Source: DATEDA01 sp963789885
Lineage (GTDB): Bacteria; Pseudomonadota; Gammaproteobacteria; Burkholderiales; SG8-39
Direction of reading: 5' to 3'
DNA length: 64,000 bases
Assembly (NCBI GenBank): GCA_963789885.1
Contig: CAWBNB010000003.1
Coordinates: 310,001 to 374,000 of the forward strand
The position numbers and the translations under genes are program-made. Each line of letters begins with the position of its first letter. Position 1 is the first letter of the stretch. This document shows, one piece after another, positions 1 to 8,213 of the stretch. The notes beneath the pieces were generated by a model. The model did no database searches, was not told the DNA's origin, and saw nothing but the letters and a program-made list of their open reading frames with translations.

Positions 1-1
1 C

Positions 2-352
2 ACGGAACTGCGCCTGATCGCCGGGTACCGCAACGACCGCTGGCTGCTCGCGGTGAACCCGATCTTCGATTGGGCGCTCTCGAAGGGCTACCGCGGCGGC
101 GGTCCCGAGACGACGCTCGCGCTCAAGGCGGCCTACTCGGTCCTGCCGGGAATCGCGCTCGGGCCCGAGTACTACGACACGATCGGACAGCCCGGCAACG
201 TGCTGCCCGCGAGCGAGCAGGATCGCGTCCTCTACCTTGCGCTCGACGTCGATCGCGGACCCTTGGCGTTCAACTTCGGCGTCGGTCGGGGCCTCACTCC
301 GGCCTCGGACCGCTGGACGGTCAAGGCCATCATCGAGGTGCCGCTGAAATAG
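2..352 (+). CDS. C-terminal part of an unidentified protein, possibly an outer-membrane beta-barrel
   Basis: The gene enters from the left edge: the frame is open from base 2 and stops with TAG at 350-352, giving about 116 residues. An internal ATG at 53 is unlikely to be the start because similar sequence continues upstream of it. The protein alternates short hydrophobic and polar stretches with aromatic residues (for example WLLAVNPIFDW and LYLALDVDRGPLAFNFGVG), as transmembrane beta-strands do, and ends in an amphipathic strand without cysteines. I do not recognise the family. An outer-membrane porin or transporter-like barrel is an inference from this pattern only. The following 60 bases up to selU hold nothing recognisable. 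Confidence 0.6.
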   Translation, partial: TELRLIAGYRNDRWLLAVNPIFDWALSKGYRGGGPETTLALKAAYSVLPGIALGPEYYDTIGQPGNVLPASEQDRVLYLALDVDRGPLAFNFGVGRGLTPASDRWTVKAIIEVPLK

Positions 353-414
353 CGCGGCGCCGCGTTCGATCGTTGTTCAAGAGCCGCCCGCGCGGCGCGG
401 CCATCGAGCGAACT

Positions 415-1488
415 CTAGGCCGCCGCGGCAGCCTCGCGCTCGGCGAGCGCAGCGAGCTCGATCGCCAGCCCGGCAATCGCGGGCGACGAGAGATCGCGCG
501 GGCGCAGCACGCGCGCCTCGCCCAGCCGGGCGTAGTTCTTGTGCGTCGACCGGCGGTACGCCGGGTCGTAGTGGTTCTCCAGCAGGTCGGCGACGAGCGC
601 CGTCCATTCCCCGCGGTCGGCCGCCGTCTGCCAGCGGCCGATGACCTCGCGGCCGTGGAGCGCGACCAGGCAATCGAGCTGCGCCTTAAGCGCCGCCGGA
701 TCGGCCAGAAAATGCCGGTATTCGTCGATCAGGAACTGCACGCGCGCCTCGACCGGCGCCTCGACGCGGATGCACTCGGCGGCACGCATGGTCTCGAGGA
801 GCGCGTCCGGGACCTGGAGCTGGCCGATCTTCTTGCTCTCCGCCTCGACGAACACCGGCCGGTGCGGATCGAGCCTTCGCAACCCGTCCCACAGGCGGGT
901 CTCGAACATCTTCTGCGCAGGCTGCGGCGCGCCCGGCAGGTTGCCGAGCACCGAGCCGCGATGGGCCGCGAGCTGCTCGAGGTCGAGCACCTGCGCGCCG
1001 GCGGCGGCGAGCGCTTCCAGCAGCCGGCTCTTCGCGCTGCCGGTCTCGCCGCAGAGGACGAGGTAGCGGAACTCGCGCGGCTGGGTCGCGAGCTGCGCGA
1101 CGACCTCGCGCCGGTAGGCCTTGTACCCGCCGTCGAGCTGCGCCGCCTGCCAGCCGATCTCGCGCAGCACGTGCGTCATCGCCCCCGAGCGCTTGCCGCC
1201 GCGCCAGCAGTAGACGAGCGGCCGCCAGCTCTTGTCGCGCCGCGCGAAGCTGTCCTCCAGGTGCCTGGCGATGTTGCGGGAGACGAGCGCCGCACCGAGC
1301 TTCTTCGACTCGAAGGGCGACACCTGCTTGTAGAGCGTGCCGATCCGGGCGCGCTCCGCGTCGTCGAGCACCGGGAAGCTCGCCGCGCGCGGCACGTGGT
1401 CCTCGGCGAACTCCGACGGCGAGCGCACGTCGATCACCTCGTCGAAGAGGTCGATCTCGCCTACTCGCGCGCTGTCGGGGAACTTCAC
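415..1488 (-). CDS. selU: tRNA 2-selenouridine synthase SelU (MnmH)
   Basis: Predicted 357-residue enzyme that replaces the sulfur of 2-thiouridine at the tRNA wobble position with selenium, using selenophosphate. The N-terminal rhodanese domain carries the catalytic-type loop CWRGGKRSG with the cysteine near residue 94. A P-loop-like motif GETGSAKS follows near residue 140. The C-terminal region has the family pattern FVEAESKKIG. The start is GTG at 1488; longer upstream reading in this frame runs antisense into selD and lacks family similarity. It is divergent from selD with 57 bases between the starts, so the selenium donor and user share one promoter region. This pairing is known in selenium-using bacteria. 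Length and motifs are typical. Confidence 0.93.
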   Translation of the reverse strand: MKFPDSARVGEIDLFDEVIDVRSPSEFAEDHVPRAASFPVLDDAERARIGTLYKQVSPFESKKLGAALVSRNIARHLEDSFARRDKSWRPLVYCWRGGKRSGAMTHVLREIGWQAAQLDGGYKAYRREVVAQLATQPREFRYLVLCGETGSAKSRLLEALAAAGAQVLDLEQLAAHRGSVLGNLPGAPQPAQKMFETRLWDGLRRLDPHRPVFVEAESKKIGQLQVPDALLETMRAAECIRVEAPVEARVQFLIDEYRHFLADPAALKAQLDCLVALHGREVIGRWQTAADRGEWTALVADLLENHYDPAYRRSTHKNYARLGEARVLRPRDLSSPAIAGLAIELAALAEREAAAAA

Positions 1489-1545
1489 TTGAGCATGCTT
1501 TCTCTGGCAGACTGCCGGACCGATTCTACCCGCGCGGCTTCCGAT

Positions 1546-2598
1546 ATGAACGCTCCTTCCGAACTCGTCCGCCTGACCCAGTTCAGCCACGGCGGCGGCT
1601 GCGGCTGCAAGATCGCGCCCGCCGTGCTGTCGGACATCCTGTCGCAGACGCCGGCGCGCGCCATCCCCAGGGAGCTCCTGGTCGGCATCGAGTCGAGCGA
1701 CGACGCGGCGGTCTACCGGCTGAACGACAGCCAGGCGATCGTGGCGACCACCGACTTCTTCACGCCGATCGTCGACGACCCGTACGACTTCGGGCGGATC
1801 GCCGCGACCAACGCGATCTCCGACATCTACGCCATGGGCGGCCGCCCGATCTTCGCGCTCGCGATCGTCGGCATGCCGCTCGAGAAGCTGCCGGTCGAGG
1901 TGATCCAGCGGATCGTCGCCGGCGGCGAGTCGGTCTGCGCGGCGGCCGGCATCCCGATCGCCGGCGGCCACTCGATCGACACGCTCGAGCCGATCTACGG
2001 GCTGGTTGCGCTCGGCCTCGTGCACCCCGATCGCGTGAAGCGGAACGATCGCGCGCAGGTGGGCGATGCGCTGGTGCTAGGCAAGCCGCTCGGGGTCGGC
2101 ATTCTTTCGGCCGCGCTCAAGAAGGGCACGCTATCGGCGACCGGCTACGGCGAGATGCTGGCGGCGACGACGAAGCTCAACACGCCCGGCACGCGGCTCG
2201 CCGAGCTCGCCGGCGTGCACGCGCTCACCGACGTGACCGGGTTCGGCCTCGCCGGGCACCTGCTCGAGGTCTGCCGCGGCTCGAAGCTCGGCGCGCGGGT
2301 GCGGTTCGACGATCTTCCACTGATCGCGGAGGCGCAGGCGTGGGCGGAGCAGGGCACCGCGACCGGCGCGTCCGGGCGGAACTGGGCCGGCTACGGCCGC
2401 GAGGTCGAGCTGCCCCCGGACTTCCCGAAATGGAAGAGGGACCTCCTTACCGACCCGCAGACGAGCGGGGGGCTCCTCGTCGCCTGCGCGCCGGACGCGG
2501 TCGGCGAGGTGCTCGCGGAGTTCCGGCGCGACGGTTTCGCCGAGGCGCGGCGCATCGGGGAGATGACCGCCGGGCCCGCGCGGCTCGCCGTGGCGTGA
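1546..2598 (+). CDS. selD: selenide, water dikinase (selenophosphate synthetase) SelD
   Basis: Predicted 350-residue enzyme making selenophosphate from selenide and ATP. The N-terminal glycine-rich loop SHGGGCGCK places a cysteine at residue 19 where some SelD proteins carry selenocysteine, and Lys22 matches the catalytic lysine. Further family motifs are STDDAAVY-like SSDDAAVY, TTDFFTPIVDDP, DFGRIAATNAISDIYAMGG, GGHSIDTLEPIYG, TDVTGFGLAGH and DPQTSGGLL. The ATG at 1546 begins MNAPSELVRLTQFSHGGG, as in other SelD proteins, although the frame is open far upstream. No selA, selB or selC is visible here, and the formate dehydrogenase in this window uses Cys, so tRNA modification by SelU is the only visible consumer. 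Confidence 0.96.
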   Translation: MNAPSELVRLTQFSHGGGCGCKIAPAVLSDILSQTPARAIPRELLVGIESSDDAAVYRLNDSQAIVATTDFFTPIVDDPYDFGRIAATNAISDIYAMGGRPIFALAIVGMPLEKLPVEVIQRIVAGGESVCAAAGIPIAGGHSIDTLEPIYGLVALGLVHPDRVKRNDRAQVGDALVLGKPLGVGILSAALKKGTLSATGYGEMLAATTKLNTPGTRLAELAGVHALTDVTGFGLAGHLLEVCRGSKLGARVRFDDLPLIAEAQAWAEQGTATGASGRNWAGYGREVELPPDFPKWKRDLLTDPQTSGGLLVACAPDAVGEVLAEFRRDGFAEARRIGEMTAGPARLAVA

Positions 2599-2611
2599 AA
2601 CGGCGCTGCGG

Positions 2612-3220
2612 CTACTTCTTCAGCAGCGGCTCCAGCCCCTTCCACACGGTGTCGAGCAGGAGCGGCTGTGCTTCCGTCGTGGGGTGGATCTGGTCGGGCT
2701 GAAAGAGGTCGCGCTTGTCGGCGATCCCCTCGAGCAGGAAGGGCACGTAGCCGCTCTTCGTCTCCCGCGCGACCTGGCCGAAGGCGTCGTAAAAGGCCTG
2801 CGCGTACTTCGGTCCGTAGTTCGGCGGGATGCGCATCCCGACGACAAGCACGCGCGCGCCGCGCGACTGCGCGGCACGGACGATCCGGTCGAGGTTCGAC
2901 TTCATCTCGCGTACCGGCAGTCCGCGCAGCCCGTCGTTCCCGCCGAGCGCGACCACCAGCACGTCGGGCTTGAAGCGTCCGAGCGCGGCGTCGATCCGGG
3001 CGGCACCGCCGGCGGTCGTCTCGCCGGAGATGCTGGCGTTCACAACGTTATAATCGGGCTTGCTTTGCTTCAGCCGTCCACCGAGCAGACTCACCCAGCC
3101 GTCCTTCTGGCCGATCCCGTACGCCGCCGACAGGCTGTCGCCGTAGACGAGGATGGTCCCGGCCGCCGCGGACGCGGGGCTCGCGGCGACGCATAGCGCG
3201 AAGAACAAAGCTTTCAGCAT
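2612..3220 (-). CDS. tesA: secreted GDSL-type esterase / lysophospholipase TesA
   Basis: A 202-residue SGNH hydrolase expected in the periplasm, acting on acyl-esters, acyl-CoA or lysophospholipids. The N-terminus is a signal peptide (hydrophobic residues 3-18, AxA-type site near 17-19). The four SGNH blocks are visible: YGDSLSAAYG with the nucleophile serine, the glycine of ISGETT, GGND, and the DQIHPT aspartate/histidine pair. The length is typical. It is head-to-head with ybbA, a widespread pairing in proteobacteria. The two start codons overlap in a CATG at 3218-3221, so their promoters must lie inside each other's coding sequence. The 13 bases separating it from selD show no terminator. 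Confidence 0.93.
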   Translation of the reverse strand: MLKALFFALCVAASPASAAAGTILVYGDSLSAAYGIGQKDGWVSLLGGRLKQSKPDYNVVNASISGETTAGGAARIDAALGRFKPDVLVVALGGNDGLRGLPVREMKSNLDRIVRAAQSRGARVLVVGMRIPPNYGPKYAQAFYDAFGQVARETKSGYVPFLLEGIADKRDLFQPDQIHPTTEAQPLLLDTVWKGLEPLLKK

Positions 3221-3905
3221 GGATGGTTCAGTAACCCAGCCGATCGTGAAGGCGAGCGGCATCGCCAAGGTCGTGCCACTCGCCGGCGACGGCGCGCCGC
3301 TCGCGATTCTCCAGGATATCGACCTCGCGGTCATGCCCGGGGAGGCGGTCGCGGTGGTCGGCGCGTCGGGCTCCGGCAAGTCGACGCTGCTCGGCCTGCT
3401 CGCCGGCTTGGACACGCCGACCGCGGGCTCGGTTCAACTCGACGGCACCGAGCTCTTCGCCCTGGACGAGGACGGCCGCGCAGGGCTGCGCAAGCGCCTC
3501 GTGGGGTTCGTGTTCCAGGCGTTCCTGCTCCTGCCGCCGCTCAACGCGCTCGAGAACGTCATGCTGCCGCTCGAGCTCGGCGGCGACCCGGACGCCGAGC
3601 GCAAGGCGCGCGAGATGCTTGGGCGCGTAGGCCTGGGCGAGCGGCTGCGGCAGTACCCGCGGACGCTCTCCGGCGGCGAGCAGCAGCGGGTCGCGCTCGC
3701 CCGCGCATTTGTCATGCGCCCGAAGCTCCTCTTCGCCGACGAGCCGACCGGCAACCTCGACGCGGCGACCGGCGCCGGCATCATCGATCTCATCTTCGAG
3801 CTCAACGCCGAGCAGGGTACGACCCTCGTGCTCGTGACCCACGACGAGGCGCTCGCCCGCCGGTGCGGCCGCACCGTCCGCCTCGCCGGCGGGCGAATCC
3901 AGTAG
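3219..3905 (+). CDS. ybbA: ABC transporter ATP-binding protein YbbA (LolD-like)
   Basis: A 228-residue ATPase of the MacB/LolD class working with the FtsX-type permease YbbP. Walker A is GASGSGKS at residues 48-55; the Q-loop region is VGFVFQAFLL, the signature LSGGEQQR, Walker B LLFADEPTGNLD, and the H-loop VTHDEA. The ATG at 3219 matches the usual family N-terminus; an in-frame ATG at 3153 would extend it into the tesA signal-peptide region. Physiological substrate is unknown; the family is usually thought to extract lipids or lipoproteins from the inner membrane. The stop is followed two bases later by a structured RNA that separates it from ybbP, which normally follows directly. Confidence 0.92.
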   Translation: MDGSVTQPIVKASGIAKVVPLAGDGAPLAILQDIDLAVMPGEAVAVVGASGSGKSTLLGLLAGLDTPTAGSVQLDGTELFALDEDGRAGLRKRLVGFVFQAFLLLPPLNALENVMLPLELGGDPDAERKAREMLGRVGLGERLRQYPRTLSGGEQQRVALARAFVMRPKLLFADEPTGNLDAATGAGIIDLIFELNAEQGTTLVLVTHDEALARRCGRTVRLAGGRIQ

Positions 3906-3906
3906 A

Positions 3907-4200
3907 GTGCGTCCATGTCGCGTCGTGAAGAAGCGGTGAGCGGTGACCAAGCTGCTTCATGCTGCGTATCTCCAGCGGGTGCGAGTCCCGCCCCGGTAAG
4001 CACCGGAACGCCGGGTAGCAGACCCCGGGCGTCGGGAGAGATCCCGACGGCCCGAGCGGGGTGTCGAAAGCCTCTTCGGAGGGAGCAAGCACGCGGGCCG
4101 CAACTTGAAGTGAAGCCTGCAGCCTCGAAACATTTACAACCCGAGAGCCGAGCCGGGGTCTTACCCTCACTCGGCCGGCTCTGCCGCCCGAGGCCAAGTA
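3907..4200 (+). ncRNA. structured RNA, probable 5' remnant of a group II intron (domain I)
   Basis: This stretch starts with GTGCG, the usual 5' end of group II introns, right after the ybbA stop. It is packed with strong hairpins: GCGGG 3975-3979 with CCCGC 3987-3991; CCGG 3993-3996 with CCGG 4003-4006; and a perfect 7-bp stem GTCGGGA 4031-4037 with TCCCGAC 4042-4048 closed by a GAGA (GNRA) tetraloop. Such GNRA-capped stems and the GTGCGAGTCCCGC phrase fit domain I of bacterial group II introns. No reverse transcriptase/maturase gene and no domain V hairpin are present, so if it is an intron it is a truncated relic. The right border is approximate. The 99-residue open frame across 3915-4214 has no protein-like features. 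The identification is from memory of intron sequences, not a search. Confidence 0.5.
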
Positions 4201-4210
4201 GGATCTACCA

Positions 4211-4342
4211 ATGAATCTCGCCCTCCCGCTGCGGATGCTGGGCCGGGACTGGCGTGGCGCGCCGGAGCGCGGAGCAGGGGCCCCGCGGTTTTGCGGGGAT
4301 GCGACCGCGGAGGCGTGCGTGGGCCCGTCTACTTTCGCTTGA
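4211..4342 (+). pseudogene. 43-codon orphan copy of the YbbP N-terminus
   Basis: A short frame starting ATG at 4211 encodes MNLALPLRMLGRDWRG and then unrelated residues to a TGA at 4340-4342. Its core LRMLGRDWR is identical to the start of the real YbbP (MLGFALRMLGRDWRAG) 142 bases further on. The DNA of the two copies differs at synonymous positions, so it is an old or foreign copy rather than a fresh duplication. Its stop overlaps the GAGG ribosome-binding site of ybbP, so translation could couple. It is most simply a leftover of the original ybbP start, or of a related permease, displaced when the upstream RNA element inserted. Confidence 0.4.
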
Positions 4343-4352
4343 GGCGATAACG

Positions 4353-6833
4353 ATGCTCGGCTTCGCACTGCGTATGCTCGGCCGCGATTGGCGGGCCGGC
4401 GAGCTGCGCATCCTCGCGCTCGCGCTGGTGATCGCGGTGGCAAGCGTGACCAGCGTCGCCTTCTTCGCCGACCGCGTGCGGCAGGCGCTGCTGCGCGAGG
4501 CCCATCAGCTGCTCGGCGCCGACGTCGTGTTGACCGCCGACCATCCGTGGCGGAAGGAGATCCGCGACGAGATCGCGCGCCGCGGCCTGAAGCTCGCCGA
4601 GAACACGAGCTTCATCAGCATGGCGCGCTCCGGGGCCGAGTCGCAGCTCGCGGGCGTGAAGGCGGTGACCGACGGCTACCCGCTCCGCGGCAATCTGCGC
4701 ACCGCGCCCGGTACGAACGAGCCCGACGCGCGCGCCGAGGGGGTGCCGCGCCCGGGCACCGTCTGGATCGACGAGCGGCTCACGAGCGCCCTCGGCGCGA
4801 AGGTCGGCGACCGGATCGAGCTCGGGGAGGCCGAGCTGACGGTCGCCGCGATCCTGACGCTCGAACCCGACCGCAGCGTGAGTTTCTTCAACATCGCGCC
4901 GCGGCTGATGATGAACCGCGACGACCTGGCGAAGACGAAACTCATCCAGACCGGCAGCCGCGCCTGGTATTACCTGCTCGCCGCCGGCGAACCGGAGGCG
5001 GTCGGCGGCTTCGAGGCGTGGCTCGGCCCGCGCCTCGGCCGCGGCGAATCGATGCAGAGCCTCGCGAACGCGCGGCCCGAGATTCGCGCCGGGATCGAGC
5101 GCGCGCAGAAGTTCATCGGCCTGACCGCGCTCCTCGCGGTGATCCTCGCGGCGGTCGCCGTGTCGCTCGCGACGCGCCGCTACACCCTCCGGCATCTGGA
5201 TGGCTACGCAGTGATGCGCTGCCTCGGCGCGACGCAAGGCGTCCTCACGCGCCTCTTCGCGTGGGAGTTCGTGGCGCTCGGGACGGCGGCCTGTGCCGTG
5301 GGCTGCTTCGCCGGCTATCTCGCCCAGCTCGTGATCGCCGAGTTCGTCGCCGGACTGATGATCGTCGCGCTGCCGCAGCCGTCGCTCCTGCCCGCGGTGC
5401 AGGGTTTTCTCACCGGGATGGCGCTGCTGCTCGGCTTCGCCCTACCGCCGCTCCTTCAGCTCAAGAACGTCCCGGCGCTGCGCGTGATCCGCCGCGACGT
5501 CGGCCCGCCGAAGCAGAGCGCGCTCGCCGCCTACGGGGTCGGCGCGGCCGCGGTTGCGGCGCTCCTCGTCTGGCAGGCCGGCGACACGAAGCTCGGGCTG
5601 ATCGTCCTCGGCGGGTTCGGCGCGGGGCTCCTCGTCTTCGCCGTCCTCGGTTTCGGCGCACTGCGCGCCACTGCGGCGCTCGCGCCGTTCGCCGGGTTGA
5701 GTTGGCGCTACGGCCTCGCATCCCTGCGGCGCCGTGCCCGAACGAACACCGTGCAGATCCTCGCGCTCAGCCTCGGTCTCACCGCGATCTTGCTCCTCTC
5801 GTTCACGCGCGGGGACCTCCTCGACACCTGGCGCTCCAAGACGCCGCCGGATGCGCCGAACCGATTCATCATCGGCATCCAGCCCGAGCAGCGCGCGCCG
5901 CTCGCCGCGCTCTTCGCCGAGAACCGGATCGCCGCGCCCACGACCTACCCGATGGTGCGCGGCAGGTACGTCGCGCTGAACGGGAACCCGGTCGACGTCG
6001 ACGCCTTCAAGGACCGGGAGCGCCGGCTGGTCGAGCGCGAGTTCAATCTCTCGTTCATGACCGACCGCCCCGCCCACAATCAGGTGAGCGGCGGCGCCTG
6101 GTTCGGCCCCGGCGACCTCGCGTCGGGTGCGCTGTCGGTCGAGGAGGGCATCGCAAGATCGCTCGGCTGGAAGCTCGGGGACCGCCTGACCTGGGAAGTC
6201 GCCGGGCAGAGCTTCACTGCGCCGATCACCAGCCTCCGCAAGCTCGACTGGGATTCGATGCGGGTGAACTTCTTCGTGATCGCCACCCCGAAGCTCCTCG
6301 ACGGCTTCCCGACGAGCTACGTGACGAGCTTCCACCTGCCGGAAGCCCAGGCGGGCTTCGTCAGTCGCCTGTCGCAGCGGTTCCCGAGCATGACCGTGAT
6401 CGACACGAGCGCGATCCTGCGCCAGGTGAACGCGATGATGGACCAGGTGATCCGCGCGGTGCAGTTCGTGTTCCTGTTCGCGCTCGGCGCCGGTGTGCTC
6501 GTGCTGTACGCCGCGCTGCTCGCAACCCAGGACGAGCGAGTGCAGGAGGCGGCCGTGATGCGGGCGCTCGGCGCGAGCCGCGCGCAGGTGCTCGCGGCGC
6601 AGCGCGCCGAATTCCTCGCGCTCGGGCTCGTCGCGGGGACGCTCGCGGCGGTCGGCGCGACCGCGATCGGGTTCGCCATCGCGCAACAGGTGTTCCAGTT
6701 CTCCTACACCGTGAACCACTGGGTGTGGCTCGCCGGTCCGGCGCTCGGACTGGCGTGCGTGTCGGTCAACGTCTGGGCGGGCGCGCGCGCGGCGCTCAGC
6801 CGCTCGCCGATCGCGGCGCTCCGCGAGGCTTGA
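4353..6833 (+). CDS. ybbP: FtsX-family ABC transporter permease YbbP
   Basis: An 826-residue membrane protein, the permease partner of YbbA. It has an N-terminal membrane segment, a large periplasmic (MacB_PCD-like) region, a first FtsX bundle at about residues 255-400, a mid section with further helices around 425-520, a second periplasmic region, and a final FtsX bundle (about 700-826) containing the typical VMRALGASRAQVLAAQ coupling motif. The first bundle has the equivalent VMRCLGATQGVL. The ATG at 4353 is chosen because GAGG at 4341-4344 gives a well-spaced ribosome-binding site. Normally ybbP directly follows ybbA; here 447 bases with an RNA relic and a partial copy of its own start lie between them. 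Confidence 0.92.
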   Translation: MLGFALRMLGRDWRAGELRILALALVIAVASVTSVAFFADRVRQALLREAHQLLGADVVLTADHPWRKEIRDEIARRGLKLAENTSFISMARSGAESQLAGVKAVTDGYPLRGNLRTAPGTNEPDARAEGVPRPGTVWIDERLTSALGAKVGDRIELGEAELTVAAILTLEPDRSVSFFNIAPRLMMNRDDLAKTKLIQTGSRAWYYLLAAGEPEAVGGFEAWLGPRLGRGESMQSLANARPEIRAGIERAQKFIGLTALLAVILAAVAVSLATRRYTLRHLDGYAVMRCLGATQGVLTRLFAWEFVALGTAACAVGCFAGYLAQLVIAEFVAGLMIVALPQPSLLPAVQGFLTGMALLLGFALPPLLQLKNVPALRVIRRDVGPPKQSALAAYGVGAAAVAALLVWQAGDTKLGLIVLGGFGAGLLVFAVLGFGALRATAALAPFAGLSWRYGLASLRRRARTNTVQILALSLGLTAILLLSFTRGDLLDTWRSKTPPDAPNRFIIGIQPEQRAPLAALFAENRIAAPTTYPMVRGRYVALNGNPVDVDAFKDRERRLVEREFNLSFMTDRPAHNQVSGGAWFGPGDLASGALSVEEGIARSLGWKLGDRLTWEVAGQSFTAPITSLRKLDWDSMRVNFFVIATPKLLDGFPTSYVTSFHLPEAQAGFVSRLSQRFPSMTVIDTSAILRQVNAMMDQVIRAVQFVFLFALGAGVLVLYAALLATQDERVQEAAVMRALGASRAQVLAAQRAEFLALGLVAGTLAAVGATAIGFAIAQQVFQFSYTVNHWVWLAGPALGLACVSVNVWAGARAALSRSPIAALREA

Positions 6834-6850
6834 CGCGGAACCTCCGGCCA

Positions 6851-8191
6851 ATGCGCTTCCGGCTGCGCGATATCCATCTCCGCGACGCGCTCATCGTCGG
6901 CGTGCCGGTGGTCGCCCTCATCGTCGCCGGGTTCTGGTACGCGGCGCAGTTCATCAAGCCGGCACCGCCGGACCGGCTGGTGATCGCGACCGGGGGCGAG
7001 GGCGGCGCCTACCAGCGCTTCGCCGCGGCGTATAAGCCGCTCATCGAGCGCTACGGCATCAAGTTCGTCGAGGTGCCGACGGCCGGAGCGGTCGACAACC
7101 TGGCGCTGCTCCGGGACACGACCAAGGAGCTCGACGTCGCGTTCATGCAGGGCGGCATCGGCGCCGGCGAGGACAACCAGGGGCTCGTGTCGCTCGGCAG
7201 CATCTACTACGAGCCGCTGTGGGTGTTCTACAGCGGCAGCGAGGTCATCGACAACCTCGCGCAGCTCAAGGGCAAGCGGATCGCGATCGGCGCGGAGGGC
7301 AGCGGTACGCGCAAGCTCGGGCTCGAGCTGCTGGAGGCGAGCGGCGCGGCAGGCGCGCCGACGCGGCTGCTGCCGCTCGGCGGGTTCGAGGCGGTGGAGG
7401 CGCTGAAGCAGGGCAAGGCGGACGCGATCTTCCTGGTCGGCTCGGTGAACGTCGGCGCGGTGTGGATCTCGTTCTTCACCCCGAGCTTCCGGCTGATGAG
7501 CTTCGCACACGCGGATGCCTACGTGCGGCGCTGGCCGTTCCTGTCCAAGCTCGTTCTGCCGCGCGGTGCGATCGATCTCGTCCGCGACATTCCGGCGCGC
7601 GACGTGACGCTGGTCGCGCCGATCGCCTCCCTTGTCGCGCGCGAGGACATCCACCCGGCGCTCATCGACATCCTCCTGCAGACCGCTACCGAGGTGCACG
7701 GTCCGCCGGGACTCTTCCAGCGCGCGGGGGAGTTTCCGAACAGCCGCCAGGTCGACTTTCCGCTGTCGCCGGATGCCGAGCGGTTCTACGAGTCGGGCCG
7801 GCGGTTCCTGCAGCGCTACCTGCCGTTCTGGGCCGCGACGCTCGTCGACCGCATGCTGGTGCTGCTCATCCCGCTCTTCGCGCTGGTGATCCCGCTCTCG
7901 CGCATCCTGCCCTCGCTCTACAACTGGCAGGTCCGGTCCCGGATCTACAGGTGGTACGGCCAGCTCAAGTTCCTGGAGGAGGCGTGGCGCACCGATCCCG
8001 CCTCGCGCCCGCGGGAGGACTGGCTGAAGGAGATCGACGAGCTCGAGACGCGCGTGAACCGCATCCGCACGCCGCTCGCGTTCGCGAACCAGTTCTACAT
8101 CCTGCGCGAGCACATCGGGCTCGTGCGGCGGAACATGCAGCGCGCGGGGGAAGCGCCCGTCGCCGAGCCGGCGAAGACGGCGGCCGGCTGA
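6851..8191 (+). CDS. TAXI-family TRAP-type solute-binding protein, membrane anchored
   Basis: A 446-residue protein with an N-terminal membrane anchor (about residues 13-33) followed by a TAXI solute-binding domain: the phrases IATGGEGGAYQRFA, VDNLALLRD, GKRIAIGAEGSGTRKLG and FLVGSVNV are typical. A second transmembrane segment near residues 325-350 is followed by about 95 charged, partly coiled residues that should be cytoplasmic. Classical TAXI receptors are free periplasmic proteins working with DctQM-type permeases, and none is nearby. The extra C-terminal membrane segment and tail are known in some family members and could make it a sensor rather than a transporter part; that is inference. 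It starts 17 bases after ybbP and precedes a Ser/Thr kinase. Confidence 0.85.
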   Translation: MRFRLRDIHLRDALIVGVPVVALIVAGFWYAAQFIKPAPPDRLVIATGGEGGAYQRFAAAYKPLIERYGIKFVEVPTAGAVDNLALLRDTTKELDVAFMQGGIGAGEDNQGLVSLGSIYYEPLWVFYSGSEVIDNLAQLKGKRIAIGAEGSGTRKLGLELLEASGAAGAPTRLLPLGGFEAVEALKQGKADAIFLVGSVNVGAVWISFFTPSFRLMSFAHADAYVRRWPFLSKLVLPRGAIDLVRDIPARDVTLVAPIASLVAREDIHPALIDILLQTATEVHGPPGLFQRAGEFPNSRQVDFPLSPDAERFYESGRRFLQRYLPFWAATLVDRMLVLLIPLFALVIPLSRILPSLYNWQVRSRIYRWYGQLKFLEEAWRTDPASRPREDWLKEIDELETRVNRIRTPLAFANQFYILREHIGLVRRNMQRAGEAPVAEPAKTAAG

Positions 8192-8213
8192 TCGCCATGA
8201 CGCGCAAAATCCG

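Noticed and set aside
3915..4214. 99-codon open frame across the structured RNA
   Set aside because: The DNA is made of hairpins and the translated sequence is low in information; RNA structure explains it better.
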